Positions 11,004-20,351 of a DNA stretch of 64,000 nucleotides are shown here, piece by piece. Each line of letters begins with the position of its first letter. Position 1 is the first letter of the stretch. Under the pieces are notes generated by a model that made no database searches, had not been told where the DNA came from, and saw only the letters and a list, made by a program, of their open reading frames with translations. Made by a program: the position numbers and the translations under genes. This DNA comes from Pyricularia pennisetigena (Eukaryota > Ascomycota > Sordariomycetes > Magnaporthales > Pyriculariaceae), in assembly GCF_004337985.1 (NCBI RefSeq), contig NW_021940920.1, forward strand, positions 1,224,549 through 1,288,548. Direction: 5' to 3'.

Positions 11004-14000
11004 TCAACAAAGAGCATACCCTATCCGTCTCTCCACAAAATCACAAAAGTTACCATAGGTCGGCTCGTACACGAACCGATAATCAACCGGCAATGGCTGA
11101 GGTACCAGGCACGCGCCGGGAGCACCCTCTCTTCTTCCAAAGTTGAAGTACGCCCTCGTGTCGGTGTTTGCCCCGAGCCACAGGGCCCTCTCCACGGAGG
11201 TGGCCCAGTAGCTTATGCAAGAGATGAGGATGGCGAGGACGACGGCCCAAAAGATGAGCGAGTATACCATCGGACCATGGGGAAGCGTCGGCAATGTCGG
11301 CCAGTCCCAGTCCGGATCGCCAGGAGCCCCCGCAGCCCGGATCTTGCCCTTGGAGGACCGTTTTCTCTTCCAGAATTTCGCTCGACTCGCAAGAGGTTTC
11401 CAGCACCGAGCCGGGAGTGCCAAGATGCCCCACAAGTAGACAAGTGCGATCTTGGTGTTCTTGGGCATCATTTCCAGGAAGGCCCAGATTGCCATGAAGA
11501 CGAGCGACCACTGGCCAAAGAAGCCTGAAACCTCTGGTAGAGCAATGGGACACTTGCAACCACGGCCGCAAGTATGGCAGAGCGACTCGGTCTTCTTTTG
11601 TCCCTCCAAATCCTTGAGCTTCTGTCGCAGCTCCGCGTTCTCTCTGGTGGCGTCGACCAAGTCCGACCAAAGCCTCGATGTCTCGGCCCTCAGATTCTGA
11701 ATGATGGCGGCATCTCCCATCGAGCGTCTCAGGATAGCACGGTACTGGATTATGGTTTGGTTGAGCTGGTCCTGGAGGGACTTGACGGTTTGCACTTGGA
11801 GTTGAACCAGATCCCTGAAGTCCTTTTCTTTCACGTCCCACGTCGCGGCCTTGTGTGTAAGTGCTATTAGGTCTTTGAACAGCTGGTCGTTGATAGCCTT
11901 GGTTTCGTCCAATTTGGTTTGTAGCTCCTGCGCAGCGACCACGCTGGCTTGGTCATTTTGGGTTTGCTGGTCGGTGATGTCGGCCAGAGATTTCTGTAGC
12001 TCCAGGATGCGCTGAGATTGCTCGTCGCTCTGCTGCTTTTCCGCCTGGAGGGTCTTGACCTCTTCCTCCTTGGATTTCACCAGATCCTCGAGTTCCTTTT
12101 CCTTGGCTGCTCGTTTTGAAACCTCGTCTTGGAGCTCTCCAAGATCCACTTCCAGCTGCTGCACTTTGGCCAAGTTGGCCTCACAGTCTTTGGCTCGGCC
12201 TTCCTCCAGTTCCACGATCTCGCCAGCCTGTCTCGCGCTCTTTACCTCCTCCGCCAAGAGTTTTGCGCCATAATCTTTCAGTTTATCCTTCAACGCATCG
12301 AGCTCTTGCTCCGCTTGTGCGGCGGAATCTCGAGATGCTTGGAGACGTGTGTTCAGGTTTCCGACTTTTTGTTCAACCGAGGCTTGGCAGTCGTTGGCCT
12401 TTTTGAGGAGTTGCTGAAGTCTAGTTCGGATGTTTGTCATTAGGTCAAGCTTCTCGGAGCATACGGCGTCGTGCTTGTCTCGTGACTTTCGCAAGTTTTT
12501 GATTTCGTTTTCCATGTTGTAAAGCTGCAATCCCATGTCAGTCGCAATCTGTTTGGTCGTCTCGAGTTCTACTTCCAGCTCCCTGATTTGTTCGTCTCTG
12601 GTGACAACTGCTTCCTCTGCCTGGTCTTTGGCTCGCTCCAGGTCATCCAAACCACTTTCCATTGTGTCCACGAATTTGGCGAGATCGTAGTCGGGGTCCA
12701 TTTGGTTTTGTTCCAGCTTGGCGATCTCATCGTGCATCTTGTCGATTTTGCCGCTCAGCTCATCAATCTCAGCCTGCTTCTCGGCCAGGTCTTTTGCATG
12801 CTTTTCCTCAGCCATGAAGAGATCGCAATCTGCCGCGTCGGCCCGTTCCTCGTGAAGGAAGCACCATCTCCTGGCAACTTGCAGTTTTCTGTCCGTCTTC
12901 TCCAGGCGTTTCCGGAGGTCATCTGTCGTCTTTGCCGCGATTTCAGCAACCTCGTCTACTTCCGCGCGATGGTTGCGAATGCTTTCGTCTTGCTGCTTCA
13001 ACTGGCCCTCAAGCCCTGTAGTCTGGGACTCCAGTTCAGCGGCACGGTCATTCGACTTTGTAAGCTCGTCTTCCAGGCGCGATCTCTTTTGCTCGGCAGC
13101 TTGCAGCTTCTCCTCGAGTTCGGCAATTTTGGCCTCCAACTCTGCGACACGGTTCTTGGACTTAGCAAGGTCGTTTTCGGCCTTGGACTCTTCGTCTTTG
13201 GCTGCATTTTTGGCAGCCTCCAGTTGCTCCTCAAGATAGGAAATCTTGGATGTTAGCCTGGTGATGCGATCGTCGTGTTTTGCAAGGTCGTCTTCGGCGA
13301 GGTGTTTGCTAGCGTCTATCTGGTCCTGTAATTTCGCAATGCTGGATTCCAACTCGGCAGCGTGATTCTGGGACTTCGCGAGGTCGTCTTCGGCCTTGGA
13401 CTTTTCCTCTGTGGCGGTTTCTTTGGTAGCCTCTAGCTGCCCCTGAAGATGCGCGATCTCGGATTCTAACATGGCGACGCGATTTTTGGAATTCGCAAGG
13501 TCGTCCTCCACCTTGGACTTCTCGTTTCTGGCCGTATCTTTGGTAGCCTCTAGCTGCTGCTGAAGCTGGGCAATGCTAGATTCCAGCTCTGTAACGCGAG
13601 CTGTGGCAGCGTCCAGCTGCTCCTGAAGCTGGGCAATGCTGGATTCCAATTCCGTGGCGCGAGCTGTGGCAGCGTCCAGCTGTTCCTCGAGTAGAGCAAC
13701 CGTTGCTTCCATTGCAGCAGCAGCATTATTGGCCTCCTTCAGCTTTTCCTGAGCGGCCAAAGCCTCGTCGTCCTTTTCAGCGTCACTGAGTCTCAGAGCC
13801 TCTAGCTGCTCCTGAAGCTGCGTGATCTCGGACTCCATCCCATCTGCATCGCTGTTGGAAGTTTCCAACAGCTCCTCGAGTTTGGCGATCCTCTCGTCGC
13901 GCTCAGCAATCTTGAAGCTAGTTTTGGCCGCTTCATGCCTGGCGGCTGCTAGCTGGCCCTCGAGGTCTGCAATGCTGGAACCCAATTCGGCAGCTTGTTT

Positions 14001-16622
14001 TTTGGCATTTTCCAACTGCTCCTCGAGTGCTTGCATTGCTGCTTTCCGCGTGTCGACATCGGCCCGCAGCTCGTTGATTTCCGTTTGTTTGGCGACATTG
14101 TTCATCTGGGCCTCGGTGAGCTGCTTTTCAGTCTCGACAAGCTCTGTTCCCTTCTCCAACAGTTTCCTGGGAGCATCGCCGTTGTCCGCCTTCCACAGTT
14201 CATGCCTATCATTGGCCGAGCGAAGGTCTTGGAGCTCCTTGGTCACTCGGTCGCGTTCGTCTTTAAGACTATCAACCTCCTGAGTCAAATCGTCAAGACT
14301 TTGTGCCAGTCGGTCGCGATGGTTTTGGATGCCATTAATGTCTGCTGTTAAGGTCTTGACGTCTCCGTCTAACCTTGCGCGGTCAGCTTTGAGAACGTCA
14401 TTCTCGTTGTTTGCGGCATTCAGCGCCTCTTTCATTTTGTCGTGCATCTGCTGCATAGCTTCGTAGTCCTCTTGCTGGCTTGCCATCTGTGCGTGCATAC
14501 TGGTATTCCGAGAAGTCAGATCCGCTTCCAGTTTGGTAATCTTTGATATATTGGTCTGGTTTTCTTTGTTTAGCCTTTTGAACTGATCCTTCAAGGAGTG
14601 GAAGTCTCTTGACAGATTCTCATAGTTTCTTGAATTATTGGTCTTGGCAGTGGCCAATTCTTGGGTGAGTCTGGCGAGCTCCTGTGTCTTCTCTGTGCTG
14701 TCTCTGGCAGCCTCGAGGAGAGCGCAGTGAGAATCGGCCAGTTGCTTCTTGATCAGTGCGGCCTTGTCCTCTAGGCGCTCTGTCAAAAGAGATATCTTCT
14801 GGCAGGCGTCAAAGCAGTCCTTTTTGAGCGAGTCGTGTATATAATAGAGCTTTGCGTATTTGTCTTCATCTTGGGAAGATTTCGCCGCGTGTTCTTTTCG
14901 CCCCTTCTCCGCACTTGCTCGCAGCTGTTCGTTGTCCTCGGTGAGCTCCTTAACGGTATGGGCAAGGTTGTTGATCTCAGTGGCCTTTTCCTTGAGCTCC
15001 TTATATGCTTTGGCTACCTCGGCCTCCTTAGCCTCAAGCTTGGTCTTGTGGTCGCCCACCTCGGTGCTCTTGGACTCTACCTCCGCTTCGAGCTCGGTTA
15101 CGCGGGCTCTGAGGGACGACAGCGTAGGACTCTGACTGGGCTCGGAGAACTGATCAGAGCCAGCCTCGTCCAAATCATCTTGAAGATTCGTATAACCCCG
15201 CGCGGATCCCGTTGCATTCGTCGAGATGCTGACCCGCCTCTCTTGGCCATATACCAAATCTAGCTCATGGTTGACCTTGGCAAGCTCTTCTTCTTTTCCC
15301 AGAAGCTCAACCTTGACTTGCTTAACCTCTTCCTCTGCATCTTTGAACTTCTGCAAGGCCTCTGCCAACTGGTCATCCAGCTTTCCAATCTGACTTTTGG
15401 CGTTTTCATATCTTTCGTCTAACAGCCAGGTGCGGTCCTCGGCTAACTTCTTGGCTTCGTCTTTGGCTTTCTCTGCTTCTGATGCGTGGAAACTGGCAGC
15501 TTCATTTGAGGCGTCGTAAATGTCGTTGTAGAATTGGGCCCTTTCCCTGCTCTCCGCTTCCGCCTTTTGCGTAGCCTCCAGACTTTTGCCAGTCTCGTCA
15601 GCATAGTCTGTCAACTCTTTGATGGTTTCTAGATCTTTCTTCGCCTGAAGTTCCAGGGCTTCGATGTGCTTCTCCTTAAGTGGCATCTCGTCCTCCAACT
15701 GATAAAGCCTGCTCTCAAGATGCGTGATCTCCTCCTCAAGCATGTGCCTTTCCTTGCGCAGTATGTCCTGAAGTTCAGTCTCACGGTCCTGGTACAACCG
15801 AATTTTGTGTTGCATTTCTTCGTCTTTCCGTCGCAGCTCTTGCATCTGATCCTCCAGATGCCTGGCCCTTCTGTTTTCGTAGGCTACCTTATCGTCGAGA
15901 GACTTCATGTTGGCATGGGCCTTCTCCAACTGCTTCTGGACTACCGGCAGCTCTTTCACTGCGGCTAGGGCCTCCTCGCGAACGGTTGATGCCGCCGTGA
16001 GCTTCTGTTCGAGTTTACCCTTGGCGGTCAAGAGCTTGTCGTGCTGGCGGAGGAAGTAAGTGGGGTCTCTTTTGGAGTTGAAGACGATGTACTCGTACTT
16101 GCCGGCCTCCCACTCCCTTCTCTCAAGTTGCTGGCTCTCCTTGACGATGGCAATCTGGCGATCCGCAAGATCTTCGGACACACCGGGAAAGTCGTCTCTT
16201 CTGAGACTCGCGGGTTCTAAAGCCGGCCCACCAGTTGTTTTGGTTGCGTACTCGGTCTGGTATTTGTACCAGTCCTGCGCCTCGACCTTCGGGTGGTGTC
16301 GAGATATCCTGCGCTCTCGCTGCGCGACCCGCTTCTCCCTGACGGCGAGCGCCTTGCGGGGCATCGCGATGCGCTCTATGTAGTAGTCAGCGGGGCCTCC
16401 CTGCAGGCCGAGCTCACGGCACTCGGCACGGGCAGCATTGTAGTCTTCCTCGGTGAAATCGGACACCGGCGAGACCAGATCCGAATCGGAGTCAGAATCC
16501 GGGTCGAAGTCGAAGCCTAGCCGCTTGGCATTGTCGCGCATAGCCATAGCCACGTCGACGACAACTATTTCGTCCGGCTCGGCGCCAGCTTGGCCCGACG
16601 GCCCTCTGCTGGATTCCGCCAT
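11004..16622 (-). CDS. Giant coiled-coil protein with C-terminal Cys cluster and membrane segments, 1872 aa
   Basis: One uninterrupted reading frame of 1872 codons. Residues 1-60 are acidic and disordered (PDSDSDSDLVSPVSDFTEED). From about 190 to 1670 the protein is almost entirely heptad-patterned Glu/Lys/Leu/Ala sequence, a very long coiled coil. Near residues 975-1200 the rod contains tandem repeats of 21, 21, 39, 39, 32, 39 and 35 residues built on an ELESSIAQLQ-type core. A compact cysteine cluster CHTCGRGCKC sits near residue 1682. Hydrophobic segments follow near 1700-1735 (WSLVFMAIWAFLEMM, then IALVYLWGILAL) and 1784-1806 (MVYSLIFWAVVLAILISCI). The last 65 residues are not hydrophobic and end YALC. 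A long rod on a C-terminal membrane module resembles golgin-type tethers or nuclear-envelope/ER linkers, but I recognise no family. The 3' neighbour is 3 kb away and the 5' neighbour 1.8 kb away. Existence of the gene is firm; its function is unknown. Confidence 0.85.
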   Translation of the reverse strand: MAESSRGPSGQAGAEPDEIVVVDVAMAMRDNAKRLGFDFDPDSDSDSDLVSPVSDFTEEDYNAARAECRELGLQGGPADYYIERIAMPRKALAVREKRVAQRERRISRHHPKVEAQDWYKYQTEYATKTTGGPALEPASLRRDDFPGVSEDLADRQIAIVKESQQLERREWEAGKYEYIVFNSKRDPTYFLRQHDKLLTAKGKLEQKLTAASTVREEALAAVKELPVVQKQLEKAHANMKSLDDKVAYENRRARHLEDQMQELRRKDEEMQHKIRLYQDRETELQDILRKERHMLEEEITHLESRLYQLEDEMPLKEKHIEALELQAKKDLETIKELTDYADETGKSLEATQKAEAESRERAQFYNDIYDASNEAASFHASEAEKAKDEAKKLAEDRTWLLDERYENAKSQIGKLDDQLAEALQKFKDAEEEVKQVKVELLGKEEELAKVNHELDLVYGQERRVSISTNATGSARGYTNLQDDLDEAGSDQFSEPSQSPTLSSLRARVTELEAEVESKSTEVGDHKTKLEAKEAEVAKAYKELKEKATEINNLAHTVKELTEDNEQLRASAEKGRKEHAAKSSQDEDKYAKLYYIHDSLKKDCFDACQKISLLTERLEDKAALIKKQLADSHCALLEAARDSTEKTQELARLTQELATAKTNNSRNYENLSRDFHSLKDQFKRLNKENQTNISKITKLEADLTSRNTSMHAQMASQQEDYEAMQQMHDKMKEALNAANNENDVLKADRARLDGDVKTLTADINGIQNHRDRLAQSLDDLTQEVDSLKDERDRVTKELQDLRSANDRHELWKADNGDAPRKLLEKGTELVETEKQLTEAQMNNVAKQTEINELRADVDTRKAAMQALEEQLENAKKQAAELGSSIADLEGQLAAARHEAAKTSFKIAERDERIAKLEELLETSNSDADGMESEITQLQEQLEALRLSDAEKDDEALAAQEKLKEANNAAAAMEATVALLEEQLDAATARATELESSIAQLQEQLDAATARVTELESSIAQLQQQLEATKDTARNEKSKVEDDLANSKNRVAMLESEIAHLQGQLEATKETATEEKSKAEDDLAKSQNHAAELESSIAKLQDQIDASKHLAEDDLAKHDDRITRLTSKISYLEEQLEAAKNAAKDEESKAENDLAKSKNRVAELEAKIAELEEKLQAAEQKRSRLEDELTKSNDRAAELESQTTGLEGQLKQQDESIRNHRAEVDEVAEIAAKTTDDLRKRLEKTDRKLQVARRWCFLHEERADAADCDLFMAEEKHAKDLAEKQAEIDELSGKIDKMHDEIAKLEQNQMDPDYDLAKFVDTMESGLDDLERAKDQAEEAVVTRDEQIRELEVELETTKQIATDMGLQLYNMENEIKNLRKSRDKHDAVCSEKLDLMTNIRTRLQQLLKKANDCQASVEQKVGNLNTRLQASRDSAAQAEQELDALKDKLKDYGAKLLAEEVKSARQAGEIVELEEGRAKDCEANLAKVQQLEVDLGELQDEVSKRAAKEKELEDLVKSKEEEVKTLQAEKQQSDEQSQRILELQKSLADITDQQTQNDQASVVAAQELQTKLDETKAINDQLFKDLIALTHKAATWDVKEKDFRDLVQLQVQTVKSLQDQLNQTIIQYRAILRRSMGDAAIIQNLRAETSRLWSDLVDATRENAELRQKLKDLEGQKKTESLCHTCGRGCKCPIALPEVSGFFGQWSLVFMAIWAFLEMMPKNTKIALVYLWGILALPARCWKPLASRAKFWKRKRSSKGKIRAAGAPGDPDWDWPTLPTLPHGPMVYSLIFWAVVLAILISCISYWATSVERALWLGANTDTRAYFNFGRREGAPGACLVPQPLPVDYRFVYEPTYGNFCDFVERRIGYALC
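13010..13690 (-). repeat. Tandem coiled-coil repeats inside the 1872-aa protein
   Basis: At least seven head-to-tail protein repeats of 21, 21, 39, 39, 32, 39 and 35 residues, each ending in an ELES-x-IA-x-LQ-like core. Length differences fit loss of whole heptads (39 to 32) or of a four-residue stutter (39 to 35). The nucleotide similarity is visible directly, for example the near-identical 60-base units at about 13560-13680. Confidence 0.75.
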
Positions 16623-18464
16623 ATCTGGGGGAGCTTTCCTGGGTATTACTGTACTTGGGATGTTGGGTTATCCGGGTTGATGGGTAACTCCCATATGTCG
16701 CAAGGCTGATATCTGGTTCAACAGACGATGATAGGTATGATCTAAGGGGTAAGAAGAAAAAGGAAAGTAAAGAGAAAACATCTCCTAGCTCCAGGAAAGT
16801 GGGAGGAGGCGCGACGCAACATTTTTGCCATTTTCTCATGTATATGTATGTAATCTTGCAGCAACCGCTCGATCTCCAAGTCGACAAAGGCATTTTTTTT
16901 TCTTTTCCCTTTCGGGTATCTCTGTCTGTGGCGTGGCAGACAGGCCGAAAACGTGCCTTGGATACAGAGTGGCAGTCACTCATCGTGGGATGCCCCCTCT
17001 TTGATCACAAAATAGTCGCGGGTAGACAATGGACATAACCCGGGAACGGAGAGGTAGAGGTCACGTTTTTCGCCTTGATATGAGTGCCCTGTGGAATGCA
17101 GAAGGTATTGCTGCAAACTCTCGAGCGATAACCTCGAAAGGATTTGAAATCAGGTGAAGACATTTTATTCGGTGTGAAGTACAATTATTTGTCGCCGAAG
17201 GAACACTTGAACGCTCAATTATAGGTAGGCATAAGTCAAGGTAAGAACCCACAGGCACTTCTGGTATGCGTATGATTTCCGATACTTCGACAGCACTTTC
17301 TGTTGCTCCAACGCACACGATGTCTGACTCTTCGGAGTAAACTCTAATGATTTGTTCCGTGCTGGCAGAGTCGATTCAGAGATTCGAGTAGAGACTGAGA
17401 AAACTGGGTTAGTGCGGTGTTGTATGTATCCCGAAAGCAGTTGGTGAGACAAAACACAAATGGTAATACAAAGGAGACAAGAATTCGCGCTAGCTTACCA
17501 GCAATTTACATATTTTGAGGACTGGAATGCGTCGCCCGCCCGACAAACAAAGGGTGCGGCCCGGTCGGGCCTTTGTCCCAGCTGCCAGTTTGCCAAGCCC
17601 TGGGGCTTACCCAAGGAGGTGCGCCGCAATCATACCGCTCTCAGTGTTCTCTCTTTGTGACTTATTGCCAGCAGAGGAGTTTCGGACCAGTCTTTGGCTG
17701 GAGCAATTGAAGTCATCAGAGTTGCAGTTTGCAAGCCATTCTAATGTCGCCGAAAAGACCGCTACAGGCAATCAGACCTCGAAGAACAAAGAACATTTCT
17801 TTTGCCCCATGATGCTCTCATGACCCATCTTGATGCGTGATGGGGTTTTGACAAACATGCTCGAGTCGCATGCAATAAGCATATTGACAAAGAATACACT
17901 GAGATGGTTAGACGATTGGCTGGTACATTGATTGGTTCGACGATTGGGGATAGACTTCAAAGTTGAGCGCGGAACAAAATCCCGCTTGCATCTTCACGTG
18001 GCAACTACAATGCCCATGTCTGTTTGGCAGACCCGACGAGATGTGAGTTTTCAGCAACTTTCATGGCCCCCAACTTTATGGTAAGAGGTGCCTCCTAGAG
18101 TCCTTTATTTGTCAAGGTTTTGGGTTGATAACCTTGGTTTCAATCGACCTGAGCATGGCCATAATGGCCACCGCAGTGACTGTCTTGCCAAAACAATTCG
18201 AGTTGCCATGGCTGAAAACGGATCTCACTGAGCACTGCGCGGCGATCCATAACAAACAGACCCCTCATAGCAGTGCTGCGATGCAGGCGCAATAACATGG
18301 GAGTTTGCTGAAGGAAAGCCCTGAGTGCTGTTCCCAGTTAGCTGTCTGCCGGTTTAACTCGGACTTGACTAGTGGAAGCCAATTAAACCTTGTCTTGCAA
18401 AAGGGGTATCAAAAATATGTTATAGAAGATTTAATGCAATTGGCGAATGTATCCACCATTCTTT
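16623..18464. other. Intergenic region, no gene seen
   Basis: About 1.85 kb between the start of the coiled-coil gene and the 3' end of NSE4, both on minus. Open frames up to about 160 codons overlap the coiled-coil gene's own 5' end or lack any domain. No RNA gene or repeat was recognised. Confidence 0.55.
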
Positions 18465-19735
18465 TCAGTTGTACCAGCCTCGTGCGCCAGGTCGTTGTAC
18501 TGGCTCATCCCTGTGAGGGATCATGCTCTTTGTAATACTAAAGGCTTTGACGACGTCTTTCCAGGATGCCTCATCCAGAGAGATGACGGCCTGGTGGCGT
18601 GTGGCTTTGCCTTTTTCCACGGCTTCCGCGTCATCCTGGTCAATCGTTGCTGGAAGAGGTGTTAGTGTCACTCTCGAAGTTCGCCCAGGCAATTCAACGT
18701 ACCAATGGATGGGAGCCCATCGTCGTCAAACTCCAGAGCTATTTTCCCATCGCGGATGAGGAAGCTAATGTAAAACAGGTTCTCGACTGTCTGCGAGAAC
18801 GAGTGCGGGTTCACGGCGAACCGGAGCAGATCGATACCGCCCGTATCGCGGACGCCAAAGCGCGAGTAGTATGGTCGCAGCGCATCGGGGTCTTCCCGTA
18901 ATTCTAACGGCAGCTCTCTGTTCACCGCCTGCTCAACCGCCTCTTGTGCGGACGCCTGTTCTTCTTCCAGCTGCCGTAGAATCCTGCCGCACATAGCTGA
19001 CAGGTCATTCTTCTCGGCGCCGCGCATAGCGTCAGGGTCCAGCACTTCGGGTCTAACCTCCTGCAGGTTTGCAACTCGTAGAGGCGCAGTCCTCTTGCCG
19101 ACCTTTCTGACCTTGCGCTCAACCGACAGGGGGCCGAGGAGGTGATTCGGGACGGCCGGACGGTGAATGTGTGGTATCGCAGCGTACTTGCCAAAGTGCG
19201 CCCAGTCGAGCATGTCACCGCTGTCACCCACTTCGTCGTCGTCGTCCTCTGCGATAGTCGCGGGCGCAGCCCTGCCCCTACCCCTTCCTCGGCGCTGATG
19301 CTGGGTGTATGACAGCTCGGCATGGTCATCATTCGCAATTCCCCGGCCGTGCTTCATGTAAGTTATGCACTTGGACACGAACTCGTCGACATCGATACCG
19401 TTGACGGCGCTGCCGGCGGTGACTTTGACGGATCGACGATATGCAAGCTCTGAAATGCGCACCAGGAACCGTGAGTCAATCTGGGCCTCCGAAGTCTGTT
19501 TGGTCATGCGAATCCAGTCATCTGACTTTTTGAGCTTGTCGACAAACACCTTGCCGTCTGGGGCGAGAAGCTCGTCTTGTTCTTCGGTCGTTTGCTTTTC
19601 GAGCTCGCGCATCCCACGCTGGATCTGCCGTCGCTCGTCTATCGATTGGTCTGGGTCGAAATGCTCCAGATCTGCCATGTTGGCGGTTTCCAGGAAGGCC
19701 TGGCCGGGTGGCTGGAGTGTGTTAGGTTGTTCCAA
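18465..19735 (-). CDS. NSE4: Smc5-Smc6 complex kleisin subunit Nse4
   Basis: Non-SMC element 4, the kleisin that bridges the Smc5 and Smc6 heads and binds Nse1/Nse3 in DNA repair and chromosome segregation. Two exons on minus: 19735-18703 and 18649-18465 (donor GTACGT, acceptor TTCCAG), giving 405 residues. The N-terminal segment FDPDQSIDERRQIQRGMREL and the helix ISELAYRRSVKVTAG match the Nse3-binding/Smc6-neck region. The middle (about 150-175) is an Arg/Gly and acidic linker. The C-terminal winged-helix part has GGIDLLRFAVNPHSFSQTVE, then FLIRDGKIALEFDDDGLPSI, and after the intron DEASWKDVVKAFSITKSMIP. The first Met is used; a second Met 19 codons on (before ADLEHFDPDQ) is an alternative start. 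It is divergent with VPS34, 616 bases apart. Confidence 0.93.
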
Positions 19736-20351
19736 GCGGTAAATTAAATCCTATATGCTAATAAACGGCGTTGTGGTGTGCTTGATTGGTTTTTCTCGAT
19801 GCGGCCGGCTTCTACGAGGCGGTACAACCTTTTGCAGCTTCTTCCGATTTTTGGAGATAGAAAAGCGCAATCTCTAGAAAGTGCCTGAGTTATTTGTCAT
19901 TCTAACAGTTTTTATTAGCTGGTTGTCTAAAGGTCCAATCGGGAAATGTAATTGATTCGAGGTGATGGTGGTATAATGCAGAGTGGAAAAGGTCGCGTTG
20001 AAAACGCGCCCAACACTACACTTTCGTGTCAACGAACCCCACCAGTACTCCTCACTTGAGTGGGATCACAGGCTCACAGTGCGTTACATAGTATGAAGAG
20101 CCAAGGCCTGGGGTAGCAATGCAGCTCGCCCACCCCCACTGGGTGGGGCTCAGTCAAACGGGTAGCTGCTGGAGCTCAAGCTTGACGTCCATGACGCTAA
20201 CTCAGCTTAGACCTCTCCCGTGACCGCACCGCAACGTGATGCACGGCTGACTGACTGGCTGATTGTAGCCAGCCCATCAATAGTGACTATTTAATTATAT
20301 GTCATGGCTCGATAGTATCGAGAGTCCCATTTACAATCAAAATCTGGCGCA
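19736..20351. promoter_or_regulatory. Divergent promoter region NSE4 / VPS34
   Basis: A 616-base interval between two start codons that face away from each other, so it must contain both promoters. No clear TATA box or operator-like palindrome could be assigned. A CCCACCCCCACTGGGTGGGG inverted-repeat-like stretch lies near 20129-20149. Confidence 0.5.

Noticed and set aside
12588..13256. Plus-strand open frame of 222 codons inside the coiled-coil gene
   Set aside because: Antisense shadow of a Glu/Leu/Lys-rich rod; such sequence rarely has stops on the other strand.
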